Shown in pieces: positions 1 through 9,074 of a stretch of DNA of 64,000 nucleotides. Under the pieces are notes generated by a model. The model ran no database searches. It was not told where the DNA came from and was given only the letters and a program-made list of their open reading frames with translations. This DNA is from Azotimanducus sp963663145 (GTDB taxonomy: Bacteria; Pseudomonadota; Gammaproteobacteria; Pseudomonadales; Azotimanducaceae): positions 372,001 through 436,000 of the forward strand of contig OY760134.1 of assembly GCA_963663145.1 (NCBI GenBank). The letters are read 5' to 3'. The position numbers and the translations under genes are program-made. The number at the start of each line of letters is the position of its first letter. The stretch's first letter is position 1.

Positions 1-867
1 CTCCTACTCGGGCCCGGTGACGACTGCGCGCTCGTGTCGCTCGCGCCAGACCACCTGCTCGCAAGTTCTATCGACAGTTTCTCTGAGGGTCGCCATTTTC
101 CTCAGGCCGCCGACCCTTGGCTGGTCGCGCAGCGCTGCCTGCGCGCCTCGCTCTCAGATCTGGCAGCGATGGGCGGGACACCGGTGTTCGCCTTGATTTC
201 GCTGACGATGCCAAATGCTGATGTGAATTGGCTTGCAGACTTCGTCGAAGGCATTCGAGCTGCCGCTTCCGAGTTTGGCTGTCCCATCGCGGGAGGCAAT
301 CTCTCTCAAGGCGAACTTCACATCGCCATCTCGGTGCATGGTTCGCTTCGGCAGCAAGCCGCCTTGACAAGATCGGGCGCCCAAGTTGGAGAAGAGGTGT
401 TTGTGAGCGGGGTGCTAGGTGGCGCTGCCGCCGCCTTGGAATGCCTCACCCAAGCGCGTCATCGTGAAACACTCGCGTTGCAGACTCGCGGCGAGCGCCA
501 GCATCCCCTCAATCGCTATTGGCTGCCGGAGCCGAGGCTTGCATTGGGTCAAGCGCTGATTGGCAAGGCGAGCGCCGCGATCGACATCTCCGATGGCCTC
601 TACGCTGATGCTTGGCATCTCGCCGATGCGAGTCAAACCGGGATTCGCATGGATGCGGCATCGCTGCCGCTCATCGCAGATGCCGCGCAAAGCGACGACT
701 ACGAACTCCTGTTCACCGCGCCGCGTTCGGCGCGCTCTATCATCGACAGGCTTGGCGATGCGCTTGATTTGGCCATCACGCTGATCGGCGAAACCACGCT
801 TGAGGTCGGTGTCTGGGTCGATGATCAGAAAATTCCGAAGGAAGTCTCCGGATACAAGCACTTTTGA
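1..867 (+). CDS. thiL: Thiamine-monophosphate kinase, 5' end cut by window
   Basis: ThiL phosphorylates thiamine monophosphate to thiamine diphosphate with ATP in the cytosol. The frame is open from base 1, so the N-terminus lies outside the window; 288 residues are visible against about 320 for the family. Residues 5-13 read GPGDDCALV, the family's N-terminal GxGDDxA motif. SSIDSFSEGRHF follows at the position of the usual DTLVEGVHF segment, then AIDISDGL and DDYELLF near the C-terminus. The segment between the SDGL and DDYELL motifs looks about 20 residues shorter than usual, a possible small internal deletion. The next gene is convergent, 12 bp away. Confidence 0.9.
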   Translation, partial: LLLGPGDDCALVSLAPDHLLASSIDSFSEGRHFPQAADPWLVAQRCLRASLSDLAAMGGTPVFALISLTMPNADVNWLADFVEGIRAAASEFGCPIAGGNLSQGELHIAISVHGSLRQQAALTRSGAQVGEEVFVSGVLGGAAAALECLTQARHRETLALQTRGERQHPLNRYWLPEPRLALGQALIGKASAAIDISDGLYADAWHLADASQTGIRMDAASLPLIADAAQSDDYELLFTAPRSARSIIDRLGDALDLAITLIGETTLEVGVWVDDQKIPKEVSGYKHF

Positions 868-879
868 TAATCGCTCTCG

Positions 880-1371
880 CTAACTGACCTCGTTCATTGC
901 GCCCGTCTTGACATCGTAGACAAAACCGCGAATCGAGTCCTTGAACCGGATGAAGGGGCAGGCCTTGATGCGACGAATCGATTGCCGGACATCTTCTTCT
1001 TCGTCCGCGAAGGCCTCTAGGGCGAACGCCGGACGCAAGCCGGTTTCGGCCTCTATTTCCGCCTTCAATTGATCATCGCTGAAGGTCGTCATGCCACACT
1101 CGGTATGGTGGATGAGAATGATCTCCTTTGTGCCCAACAGACGCTGCGAGATCAGCAGCGAACGCAGCACATCGTCCGTGACCACGCCGCCGGCATTGCG
1201 AATCACGTGAGCATCGCCTTCTTCAAGCCCAAGCAGCCGACCGGTTTCGATACGTGCGTCCATGCAGGTGACCACCGCGACCCCTTTCGAGGGACGACCG
1301 GGGCGGTCCGCTTTGTCAAATCGCTTGGCGTAGTCGGCGTTGTTGGCCAGGAGCTCTTCGGTGGCTGACAC
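880..1371 (-). CDS. Beta-class carbonic anhydrase
   Basis: A 163-residue protein of the short beta-carbonic anhydrase type, which interconverts CO2 and bicarbonate in the cytoplasm. The zinc site is visible: CMDAR (C36, D38, R40) and HTEC (H89, C92), the expected Cys-Asp/Arg-His-Cys order. The glycine-rich AGGVVTDD segment lies between them. The length matches the compact beta clade rather than the 220-residue Can type. It is transcribed in the same direction as coq7, 18 bp downstream of it, and could share its transcript, though no functional link is evident. Confidence 0.9.
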   Translation of the reverse strand: MSATEELLANNADYAKRFDKADRPGRPSKGVAVVTCMDARIETGRLLGLEEGDAHVIRNAGGVVTDDVLRSLLISQRLLGTKEIILIHHTECGMTTFSDDQLKAEIEAETGLRPAFALEAFADEEEDVRQSIRRIKACPFIRFKDSIRGFVYDVKTGAMNEVS

Positions 1372-1389
1372 AGTTCAATCCCAAATATC

Positions 1390-2046
1390 TTAGATTCGGT
1401 AGGTGGTTTCAGTCATGAGCTTCGATACGAGGCGCATGAGTTTTTTCACGCCATGCGGGAACGGCAGGCCGCCGGCCCCCAAGGCGTTGCTGCCGTGCCT
1501 CGATTCCTCCTCGCGCATAGCGGTCAGCACAGCCCGGCTGCGCGCATCTTCGAGCGGCAATGATTCTATGTGACGGTCCAAGTGGGCGCATACCTCATCT
1601 TCGGTGGCCGATACAAACCCCAGCCCGATCCTTCGATCCAGCAGCCCGACACCGCTGCCAAGAAGGAACGAAGCCGCGTAGAAGGCGGGGTTCAAGACGC
1701 TCGGTTTGCCGCCAAGTTCATCGAGACGCTCCGCGCACCAGGACAAGTGATCCTGTTCTTCATTCGCGGCCAACTGAAGATGCGCTTTCATTTCCTTTGA
1801 GCGACTGGTCAAAGCCTGCCCCTCGTAGAGTGCTTGTGCGCAAACCTCCCCAGTGTGATTGACGCGCATCAGCCCTTCGGCGTGACGCCGCTGCGTCTCA
1901 TCGAACAGCGCCGCTTGATCCTGTTCAATCTCCAAATCTCTCGCCGGCGAAGGCCGGGCGGCTGCGGATGGCACGCCCGAAAGCGAACGCAATATGCGAT
2001 CAGCCGACACTATCATCCGATCCAACATCCCGTCCAAACCCTGCAT
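1390..2046 (-). CDS. coq7: 5-demethoxyubiquinone hydroxylase (Coq7 type)
   Basis: Coq7 is a di-iron monooxygenase that hydroxylates demethoxyubiquinol late in ubiquinone biosynthesis, at the membrane surface. The 218-residue protein has the ferritin-like ligands in order: E67 in RVNHTGEV, E97xxH100 in EEQDHL, a central Glu near 149-151, and EESRH (E181, H184). HTGEVCAQALYEGQ is characteristic of Coq7. The gene lies 9 bp downstream of the double cNMP-domain gene, a pairing I recall from other gammaproteobacteria, and upstream of carbonic anhydrase on the same strand. Ubiquinone production fits the Nqr quinone reductase encoded in this window. Confidence 0.93.
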   Translation of the reverse strand: MQGLDGMLDRMIVSADRILRSLSGVPSAAARPSPARDLEIEQDQAALFDETQRRHAEGLMRVNHTGEVCAQALYEGQALTSRSKEMKAHLQLAANEEQDHLSWCAERLDELGGKPSVLNPAFYAASFLLGSGVGLLDRRIGLGFVSATEDEVCAHLDRHIESLPLEDARSRAVLTAMREEESRHGSNALGAGGLPFPHGVKKLMRLVSKLMTETTYRI

Positions 2047-2055
2047 GAAACTTAC

Positions 2056-3006
2056 TCACCCCCTCGGTTGCTGAGCAAATGCCGTCAATCCATGGTGGGT
2101 CAGTATAAACGCAGCGAGCTCCACTTCCTCTTGATTGCCGAGCAACAGATACTTCATGTCATGATCAAAGAGATGCAGAGAGTCTCTCAGGCCCTCAAGC
2201 TTGATATTCAAATGCGCGGTTGGCCGTTCCGGATTGCGCTCGCTGACCAGATTCACGCGAACCGCGACCAAGCCGTCCTCTAGGTGACGCACAAAGCTCG
2301 AACGCAACAGGCGACGAAAGGCCTGTTCGCCGATCGACAACAACTCCCCATCGGTCAGCATGCTGATGGTGGCGTTTCTCGCACAGCCTCGGATCAGACT
2401 ATCTTCGCCAAAGAACTCTCCCGGTCCCAGTATGGCAAGCGTGACTTGATTCGATATTCGCGCCTGACCGGTCTTGATCACATGAAGCCGCGACGAGGGT
2501 TCACCGACCCGGCCTATGACCTGCCGGGTGCTGACTTCCTCGACTTGAAATTCTCGAAACAGGTCCCTCAGCGTCGATGGCGTGAGATCCGCCATCAAGG
2601 CGCTACCGAGGAAAACCTTCATCCAAGCGCTCTTGTCGGTCGCTCCGATTGGAGTGACCTGTACGCTCCCGGCGTGACGCTCCACCTCGGTGTCAACCAC
2701 CAGAATGCGCGCCTTGGAACGGGTGAGGATGTGCACATCCAAAACCTCCGATTTCAACAGAGACCGACGCGCACGCGGATCGCGATGGTCGATAGTTTCA
2801 AGAACTTGCGTCTGGCGTTTACCCGGCACGCAGATCTGCACGTTCCCTTCCAGCAGGAAACACTGGCCGCGCATGGACGGCCCGCGTACTTCAAAGCGCC
2901 GACCCGCAGCGATGGTCAGTTCTCGGCAACACCTGACCAGATCCATGAGTTGTTGTCCGCTCAAGCGGCTGTATGGTTCAAGTCGCCTCAATTCAAAGGC
3001 TTTCAT
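2056..3006 (-). CDS. Tandem cyclic-nucleotide-binding-domain protein with degenerate rhodanese-like tail
   Basis: This 316-residue cytoplasmic protein appears to hold two cNMP-binding beta-roll domains, about residues 1-130 and 140-235. The second has the better phosphate-binding cassette (GEFFGEDSLIRGCARNATI). The last 75 residues resemble the rhodanese-like tail of such proteins but show no Cys active loop. There is no helix-turn-helix, so it is not a Crp-type DNA-binding regulator; a sensory or scaffold role is inferred. It sits just upstream of coq7 and is probably cotranscribed with it. Ligand binding is unproven, since the first cassette is poorly conserved. Confidence 0.7.
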   Translation of the reverse strand: MKAFELRRLEPYSRLSGQQLMDLVRCCRELTIAAGRRFEVRGPSMRGQCFLLEGNVQICVPGKRQTQVLETIDHRDPRARRSLLKSEVLDVHILTRSKARILVVDTEVERHAGSVQVTPIGATDKSAWMKVFLGSALMADLTPSTLRDLFREFQVEEVSTRQVIGRVGEPSSRLHVIKTGQARISNQVTLAILGPGEFFGEDSLIRGCARNATISMLTDGELLSIGEQAFRRLLRSSFVRHLEDGLVAVRVNLVSERNPERPTAHLNIKLEGLRDSLHLFDHDMKYLLLGNQEEVELAAFILTHHGLTAFAQQPRG

Positions 3007-3107
3007 AAGAGTGGGTCCCCCAGTCGAAAAGAACCCCCATCCTGCCGCAAAGAGACGATATACCCGTGTAGGATTTCTCGGTCAATTTACGTGAGTTTTT
3101 CTCCCGA

Positions 3108-4397
3108 TCAAACCCTCGTTTTCTCTCGGGCCACAGCGCGGAAGCCGATATCTGTCCTGAACTTCCCTCCGGGCCAATCGATACGCTTCACCGATGCATA
3201 GGCCAGCGCCTGCGCCTGCGAGACCGACTCGCCGAAGGCCGTCACGCACAGCACACGGCCGCCGGTCGTCACGACCCCGCCATCGCGCATCGCCGTACCG
3301 GCATGAAACACCTTGACATCTTCCGACAACCCTTCAAGCCCAGAGATGCCCTCGCCCTTGGGATATTCGCCTGGATACCCCTCCGCCACCATGACAACGC
3401 CGAGCGCGGGACGACTGTCCCAAGCCAAGGCATGTTGATTGAGCTTGCCTTGAAGCGCAGCCACACAAGCCCCGATCAAATCGCCCTTCAACCGCATGAG
3501 CAGTGGTTGCGCCTCTGGATCGCCAAGGCGCACATTGAACTCTATGACAAATGGATCGCCGTCGGGAGAAATCATCAGACCAGCATAGAGAAAGCCCTTG
3601 TAGGGCGTGCCCCGCTCGCGCATGCCGTCAAGGGTCGGCTGGATCACTCGGCGCATGATTCTCTCATGCACCTCGGGTGTCACAACAGGTGCCGGCGAAT
3701 AGGCCCCCATTCCGCCCGTATTGGGGCCCTTGTCGCCGTCGAATCGCGCCTTGTGATCTTGAGAAGTCGCAAGCGGAAGCGCGGTCCGCCCATCGCAAAG
3801 GCAAATGAAGCTCGCTTCCTCCCCGCGCAGAAATTCTTCGATCACCAGCCGTCGCCCGGCCTCGCCGAACTTGCCAGTCTGTAAAGAATCTCGTACCGCT
3901 TGGCGGGCGGACTGTTCGTCCTCGCAAATGGTCACGCCCTTGCCTGCGGCGAGGCCGTCCGCCTTCACCACCAAAGGCGTCGGCATGGAAGCGATCGCCG
4001 CGTCGCCCTGGTGGACGGATTCCACCAGATGATATCCGGCGGTGGGAATGCCTTGACTGTGCAAGAATTCTTTGGTGAACGACTTGCTGCCCTCAAGCAT
4101 CGCCGCTGACTGGCTCGGGCCGAAGCACGCAAGTCCTTGCGCATCGAATGCCTCACAAATACCCGCCACCAGCGGTGCCTCGGGACCCACGATGGTCAGC
4201 CCAACGCCCTCTCGTTTGGCCAGCGTGATCAACCCTTGGGTATCGCCGACCTCGACCTCAACATTGCGCACGCGCGGCTCAAGGTGTGTTCCAGCATTGC
4301 CCGGCGCCACCAGCACTTCCTCGACGGTGCTTGACTTGGCGGCGCACCAGGCAAGCGCATGTTCCCGCCCGCCGGCTCCAACGACGAGTACCTTCAT
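3108..4397 (-). CDS. purD: Phosphoribosylamine-glycine ligase
   Basis: PurD is the ATP-grasp enzyme that makes GAR from phosphoribosylamine and glycine in de novo purine synthesis. I place the start at the ATG at 4397 (MKVLVVGAGGREHALAW), giving 429 residues, the normal PurD length. The reading frame stays open 30 codons further upstream but that extension matches nothing in the family. Visible motifs include GPEAPLVAG, KADGLAAGKGV, the ATP-grasp EEFLRGEEAS segment and GDPEAQ with the metal-binding N and E. It is 37 bp downstream of purH on the same strand, the usual purHD order. Confidence 0.97.
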   Translation of the reverse strand: MKVLVVGAGGREHALAWCAAKSSTVEEVLVAPGNAGTHLEPRVRNVEVEVGDTQGLITLAKREGVGLTIVGPEAPLVAGICEAFDAQGLACFGPSQSAAMLEGSKSFTKEFLHSQGIPTAGYHLVESVHQGDAAIASMPTPLVVKADGLAAGKGVTICEDEQSARQAVRDSLQTGKFGEAGRRLVIEEFLRGEEASFICLCDGRTALPLATSQDHKARFDGDKGPNTGGMGAYSPAPVVTPEVHERIMRRVIQPTLDGMRERGTPYKGFLYAGLMISPDGDPFVIEFNVRLGDPEAQPLLMRLKGDLIGACVAALQGKLNQHALAWDSRPALGVVMVAEGYPGEYPKGEGISGLEGLSEDVKVFHAGTAMRDGGVVTTGGRVLCVTAFGESVSQAQALAYASVKRIDWPGGKFRTDIGFRAVAREKTRV

Positions 4398-4434
4398 GCT
4401 TGCCACCCGCTCGCTGTCACTGCCAGTTCGTTCA

Positions 4435-5976
4435 CTAGTGCCGAAAGTGACGATAGCCGGTGAACACCATCGCCATCCCATGTTCATTGGCCGCCTCTAT
4501 AGACTCGTCGTCTCGTCGCGAGCCACCCGGCTGAATGATCGCGGTGATGCCGTTCTCCGCTGCGAGGTCTACAGTGTCGCGGAAGGGAAAGAAGGCATCC
4601 GAAGCCAGTACCGCCCCGCTCGTTTTAAGACCCATTTCCTCCGCCCTTAAGAGCGCAATGCGCGCACTGGTGACGCGATTTGGCTGTCCTCCACCTATGC
4701 CGATGGTGCCTACGTTTCGTGCGAAGACGATCGCATTGGATTTGACGGCAGAAACCACCTTGAAGGCAAACACCAGGTCTCGTTGCTCGGCTTTGGACGG
4801 CGACCTACTGGTTACCACCTGAAGCTCCTCCTCCTTGAGCAGCAGCGTGTCAGCGTCTTGAATCAACATGCCGCCACTCACGCGTCGATACTCGCGCCCA
4901 CGCAAGCGCGGCTCGCGAAACCCAACTTCAAGCACGCGCAGATTCTTGGAGCGTTTTGCGGCTTTGCGGGCGGCCTTGGAGATCTCGGGGGCCACCAAGA
5001 CTTCCACGAATTGCTCATCGACAATCGCCGACATGCAATCTCCGTCCAAAGGACGATTGAAAGCAATAATCCCACCAAAGGCGGAGACTGGATCGCTTGT
5101 GTGCGCCTTTTGCCAAGCAGTCAGCAGATCCTCGGCGCAGGCCACCCCACAAGGGTTGGCATGCTTTACGATCACGCAGCACGGATGCTCGAACTGGCGT
5201 ACGCAAGCGAGCGCGGCATCCGCATCCATGATGTTGTTGTAGGAGAGTTCCTTGCCTTGAATCTGCTTCGACGCGACGAGTGAACCTTCATGTACGACAC
5301 GCATATCGCGAAACAGCTCGGCACCTTGATGTGGGTTTTCGCCGTAACGCAGCGCACTCACAAACTCGAAGTACGGCTCCATCTGCGCGCCTCCCGAAAG
5401 ATACTCGTGAATCGCCTGGTCATAGCGCGCGGTGCGCGCAAAGGCCTTGCCCGCGAGCTCGTTTCGTAGCGCATCGTTCGTCCCTCCCTGTTCGATCTCC
5501 GCAAGCAGCCGCGCGTAGTCGGCCGGATCGATGACCACGGTGATGAAGGCGTGATTCTTGGCGGCGCTGCGAATCATCGCTGGTCCGCCAATGTCGATAT
5601 GCTCAATGGCCTCTGCGCGGGTCACATCGGGGCGCTTGATGACGGACTCGAATGGGTAGAGGTTCGCCACCACCAGGTCGATGGGCTCTATACCATGCTC
5701 GCGCATTGCCTCGCCATCCATGTCGCGGCGCGCGAGTATGCCGCCATGCACCTTGGGGTGCAAGGTCTTGACCCGTCCCTGCATGAGTTCGGGAAAGCCC
5801 GTGTAATCCGCCACCGCTCTGACCGGCAGCCCGAAATCGAGGATCGTCTTCGCCGTGCCTCCGGAGGCGAGAATTTCAACGCCGGCGGCGACGAGTCCGC
5901 GCGCAAGGTCTTCAAGACCGGTCTTGTTCGATACACTGATGAGCGCGCGCTGTATCCTGCACTTCAATTTGAACAA
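4435..5976 (-). CDS. purH: Bifunctional AICAR formyltransferase/IMP cyclohydrolase
   Basis: PurH carries out the last two steps of IMP synthesis. The N-terminal MGS-like cyclohydrolase domain covers about residues 1-140 (RALISVSNKTGLE, SGGTAKTI, GRVKTLHPKVHGGIL). The C-terminal AICAR transformylase domain contains the signature KHANPCGVA and the FRDTVDLAAENG segment near the end. Length is 513 residues, slightly short of the usual 525-530 but with both domains complete. It forms an operon with purD and is divergent from tsaD; the 81 bp between the two starts must hold both promoters. No purine riboswitch or PurR operator could be recognised. Confidence 0.97.
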   Translation of the reverse strand: MFKLKCRIQRALISVSNKTGLEDLARGLVAAGVEILASGGTAKTILDFGLPVRAVADYTGFPELMQGRVKTLHPKVHGGILARRDMDGEAMREHGIEPIDLVVANLYPFESVIKRPDVTRAEAIEHIDIGGPAMIRSAAKNHAFITVVIDPADYARLLAEIEQGGTNDALRNELAGKAFARTARYDQAIHEYLSGGAQMEPYFEFVSALRYGENPHQGAELFRDMRVVHEGSLVASKQIQGKELSYNNIMDADAALACVRQFEHPCCVIVKHANPCGVACAEDLLTAWQKAHTSDPVSAFGGIIAFNRPLDGDCMSAIVDEQFVEVLVAPEISKAARKAAKRSKNLRVLEVGFREPRLRGREYRRVSGGMLIQDADTLLLKEEELQVVTSRSPSKAEQRDLVFAFKVVSAVKSNAIVFARNVGTIGIGGGQPNRVTSARIALLRAEEMGLKTSGAVLASDAFFPFRDTVDLAAENGITAIIQPGGSRRDDESIEAANEHGMAMVFTGYRHFRH

Positions 5977-6057
5977 CCGGGCGATGAGTTTCTTGAGAGA
6001 GAATCATACATTGGACAGACGAACTTCTCGCGGACCCATGGACCGCAGGGGCGAGGC

Positions 6058-7110
6058 ATGCGCACGCTTGGCATAGAAACCTCCTGCGACGATACGGGTG
6101 TCGCCATCTTCGACCCAGAGCACGGTCTCATCGCCGAAGCCTTGGCGTCGCAAACCGAAATTCATCAAGCATTCGGCGGCGTCGTACCGGAACTCGCCTC
6201 ACGCGACCACATCCGCAAGTTGTCTCCCTTGCTCAAACGAGTACTTGAGCAGGCCGAAATAGGGCTCAAGGACCTCACTGGCATCGCCTACACGGCCGGC
6301 CCCGGCCTTCCCGGAGCGCTCATGACTGGAGCCGCCTTCGGGCGTTCCTTGGCGCAAGCCTTGCGCATTCCATCGATTGGCGTGCATCACATGGAGGGTC
6401 ATTTGCTCGCGCCCTTTCTCGCCGATGAGCCGCCCGAATTCCCGTTTCTCGCGCTGCTGGTGTCTGGAGGGCATACACAGATCCTGCGTGCCGATGCCAT
6501 TGGTCAGTACGAAATCTTGGGTGAGACGCTTGATGATGCCTGTGGCGAGGCGTTTGACAAGGTTGCTCGTCTCCTTGGCCTTGGTTTTCCCGGCGGCCCG
6601 GAAATCTCCAAGCTTGCCGGCAAGGGCAATCCCAAGGCGTTTTCGTTCCCGAGACCCATGACTGACCGGCCCGGTCTCGACCTCAGCTTCAGTGGATTGA
6701 AGACGGCGCTTCGTACAACCGTTGCCGATCACGCTCCGCTTAATCAAGCCCGTGCGGCCGATATGGCTGCAAGTTTTGAACAAGCCATCGTGGATACGCT
6801 TCGCATCAAAGTGGAGCGGACGGTTGCAACAACTGGCATCCACGATCTGGTGGTGGCCGGAGGGGTGAGTGCCAACCGCCGCCTTCGGCAAGAATTCGAC
6901 CAGAAACTCGATGCCCGGGTGCTATTTCCGGCACCAAGCCTTTGTACCGACAACGGTGCCATGATCGCGTTTGCCGGTCATTGGCGCCTCGTCCAAGGCT
7001 TCCTCGAACCACTGGCGATTACGACACGTCCGAGATGGCCGCTTGAGGCGTTGCGGCAAGATTTCGAGGTGTGTGACAGCGCAGCCATCCGCATTGAAAG
7101 CCAACGCTGA
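6058..7110 (+). CDS. tsaD: tRNA N6-adenosine threonylcarbamoyltransferase
   Basis: TsaD transfers threonylcarbamoyl to A37 of ANN-decoding tRNAs, acting with TsaB, TsaE and TsaC. I use the ATG at 6058 (MRTLGIETSCDDTG), giving 350 residues; the frame is open further upstream but only antisense to purH. Metal ligands H111 and H115 (HHMEGH) sit at the same numbers as in E. coli. ASRDH, SGGHTQ and the VVAGGVSANRRL ASKHA-type segment are present. The last 92 bp overlap the antisense DUF6884 gene, an unusual arrangement for an essential gene. Confidence 0.97.
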   Translation: MRTLGIETSCDDTGVAIFDPEHGLIAEALASQTEIHQAFGGVVPELASRDHIRKLSPLLKRVLEQAEIGLKDLTGIAYTAGPGLPGALMTGAAFGRSLAQALRIPSIGVHHMEGHLLAPFLADEPPEFPFLALLVSGGHTQILRADAIGQYEILGETLDDACGEAFDKVARLLGLGFPGGPEISKLAGKGNPKAFSFPRPMTDRPGLDLSFSGLKTALRTTVADHAPLNQARAADMAASFEQAIVDTLRIKVERTVATTGIHDLVVAGGVSANRRLRQEFDQKLDARVLFPAPSLCTDNGAMIAFAGHWRLVQGFLEPLAITTRPRWPLEALRQDFEVCDSAAIRIESQR

Positions 7111-7519
7111 GCCCCGCCAAGGGCAGAGATACCTGTTGGCTGAATTCGCCGAGATAGGGCATCAGGCACTCGCTGTACCTCACGCCGGCCACTAGCACCA
7201 ACTGCTCCGAGTATGGAAGCTTGCACCGCGCTTCCTCAGCGATGCGCCGCGCCCAACTGCGCCGCTGCCTGACGCGCATGGCGGGTACCTCGAGTTGGTA
7301 CGGAGAGATGAACCGGGTCGGATTCACCAACCCGTACTTGGCACTCAACAGCAGCCACGGGCAATGCTGACTCTCGACGTAGGCCCTCGCCAGCTTGAAC
7401 CAGGTTGAGGTGCAAAGCTCGCGCGCAGGCGCGGCGTGTCTGAGCTGTGCGCCGGCGAGTGCCAGCAGCATGAATCTTTTCACCTTGTTGTCGGGTGTGT
7501 GCGCTTGGATGTTCATCAT
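7019..7519 (-). CDS. DUF6884-type protein overlapping tsaD antisense
   Basis: A 166-residue cytoplasmic protein resembling DUF6884: conserved-looking elements are PARELCTSTWFKLARAYVE, WLLLSAKYGLV, a following PYQLEVPAM and LVAGVRYSECL, ending near the family-typical LPLAGLSVGFQCGWL. About 25 residues beyond that point (TPRNLAATP...) are encoded entirely antisense to the tsaD C-terminus and are probably an extension acquired by read-through. The family has no settled function as far as I know. Its gene stands alone between tsaD and the divergent M20 peptidase, and its promoter must lie in 7520-7712. The family name is recalled, so treat it as likely. Confidence 0.65.
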   Translation of the reverse strand: MMNIQAHTPDNKVKRFMLLALAGAQLRHAAPARELCTSTWFKLARAYVESQHCPWLLLSAKYGLVNPTRFISPYQLEVPAMRVRQRRSWARRIAEEARCKLPYSEQLVLVAGVRYSECLMPYLGEFSQQVSLPLAGLSVGFQCGWLRCHTPRNLAATPQAAISDVS

Positions 7520-7712
7520 TACAATCGATCCTGTGAGCCGAGGCTGCGATGAAACAACACTTTGAAATGTCTCGTTTGCGACATTGACCCAGTTTTGTGT
7601 AAGCCATTTGCCCTCTGTCGGCTAATCTTCGGAATTCTTCCGTATCGGGCGTCATGGCCCGACTTGATCGACCTTTTGCTACACTCGAATCAAGAATCTG
7701 TGGATCAATCCC

Positions 7713-9050
7713 ATGACACGCCAGAAAACTCGGCGCGGCAGCTCGCTTCTCGCATTGCTCTGTGTCTGTCTCACGCCGCCCGGTCTGTTGGCGGCTGCGA
7801 CACCGCTTGAAGCCTTGCTAGAGCACATAGACCAAGCCGCCGCTTTGATGGAGGCCGATGTGATCGACTGGCGCAGGGACATTCACCAGAACCCCGAGCT
7901 CTCCAATCGTGAATTTCGCACCGGTGCGCTGGTTGCCGAGCACCTCTCGACGCTCGGCATGGAGGTGAGCACGGGGGTCGCGCACACCGGCGTGGTCGGT
8001 GTGCTGCGCGGCAGTCTGCCCGGACCGGTGGTGGCGCTGCGCGCTGACATGGATGCCCTGCCGGTGGTTGAACAGACGGGACTGCCCTTCGCCTCGACGG
8101 TCACCGCCGAATACGATGGCAGCCAAGTGGGCGTGATGCATGCATGCGGGCACGATGCCCATGTGGCGACGCTCATGGGCGTGGCGAGCATATTGACCGA
8201 GCTACAGGAACAATTGCCCGGTACCGTCAAGTTCATATTCCAGCCGGCCGAAGAGGGACCGCCTCCCGGAGAAGAAGGCGGTGCCGACATGATGATTCGA
8301 GAAGGTGCGCTACGCGCACCCGATGCGGAAGCCATCTTCGCGCTGCACGTCGGTCAAAGCCTCCCGGTGGGTCAAGCGGCGTTGCGTCCCGGTGCGATGA
8401 TGGCCGCCGCCCAGTCCATGCGAATCACCGTCAAGGGCCGCCAAACCCACGGCGCTTCCCCCTGGTCGGGCGTGGACCCCATCGTCATTGGCGCGCAAAT
8501 CGTCTCCGCATTGCAAACCATCGTCAGCCGTAACGTAGACATTACCGAACTGCCGACCGTGGTCACCGTAGGCACCTTTCATTCGGGCACGCGCTACAAC
8601 ATCGTGCCCGCCGAGGCCGTGCTGACCGGCACGATTCGAACCTTCGATCCCGAAACAAAAGCGCAAGTCAATAAGCTCATCCGGCAGATAGCCTCGGGGG
8701 TCGGCACCGCGATGGGCGCTGATGTCGAAGTCGACATCGCGGCCGGTATCCCGGTGACGGCCAATGATCACGCCTTAACGGAGTTTGCGGTGCCCGTGCT
8801 GCGGCGGGTCTACGGCGACCAGGGCGTGCTTGAATCTCCGCTCATCACTGGGGCGGAGGATTTCTCCTACTTCCAAAAGGAGATCCCCGGCGTGTACTAC
8901 TTCGTCGGCGCGCGGTCTCCGCAAGTCTCGGAGGTGGACGCCGTGCCCAATCACTCGCCCTTTTTCACCATTGATGAGGATGTGTTGGTGCTCGCGGTGC
9001 GGGGTTTGGCATCACTGGCCGTGGAATACCTGTCTCGCGAGAATCACTGA
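7713..9050 (+). CDS. Secreted M20-family amidohydrolase (hippurate/IAA-amino-acid hydrolase type)
   Basis: A 445-residue dinuclear metallohydrolase of the M20D group, which cleaves N-acyl amino acids. Unlike many relatives it starts with an export signal: basic MTRQKTRR, then the hydrophobic stretch LLALLCVCLTPPGLLAA with a likely cut near residue 28, so a periplasmic location is inferred. Metal-binding motifs are HACGHDAH, QPAEEG and, near the C-terminus, TGAEDFSYF. ADMDALPV precedes the first. The lid (dimerisation) domain is intact in the middle. The substrate cannot be told from sequence. It is monocistronic, facing the convergent APC permease 24 bp away. Confidence 0.9.
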   Translation: MTRQKTRRGSSLLALLCVCLTPPGLLAAATPLEALLEHIDQAAALMEADVIDWRRDIHQNPELSNREFRTGALVAEHLSTLGMEVSTGVAHTGVVGVLRGSLPGPVVALRADMDALPVVEQTGLPFASTVTAEYDGSQVGVMHACGHDAHVATLMGVASILTELQEQLPGTVKFIFQPAEEGPPPGEEGGADMMIREGALRAPDAEAIFALHVGQSLPVGQAALRPGAMMAAAQSMRITVKGRQTHGASPWSGVDPIVIGAQIVSALQTIVSRNVDITELPTVVTVGTFHSGTRYNIVPAEAVLTGTIRTFDPETKAQVNKLIRQIASGVGTAMGADVEVDIAAGIPVTANDHALTEFAVPVLRRVYGDQGVLESPLITGAEDFSYFQKEIPGVYYFVGARSPQVSEVDAVPNHSPFFTIDEDVLVLAVRGLASLAVEYLSRENH

Positions 9051-9074
9051 ACGTCTCTATTCTGGTCACTGCCT

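Noticed and set aside
3202..3884. Long antisense open frames within purD, nqr, nrdA and other conserved genes
   Set aside because: These are shadows caused by GC-rich codon usage; none resembles a family or has a ribosome binding site.
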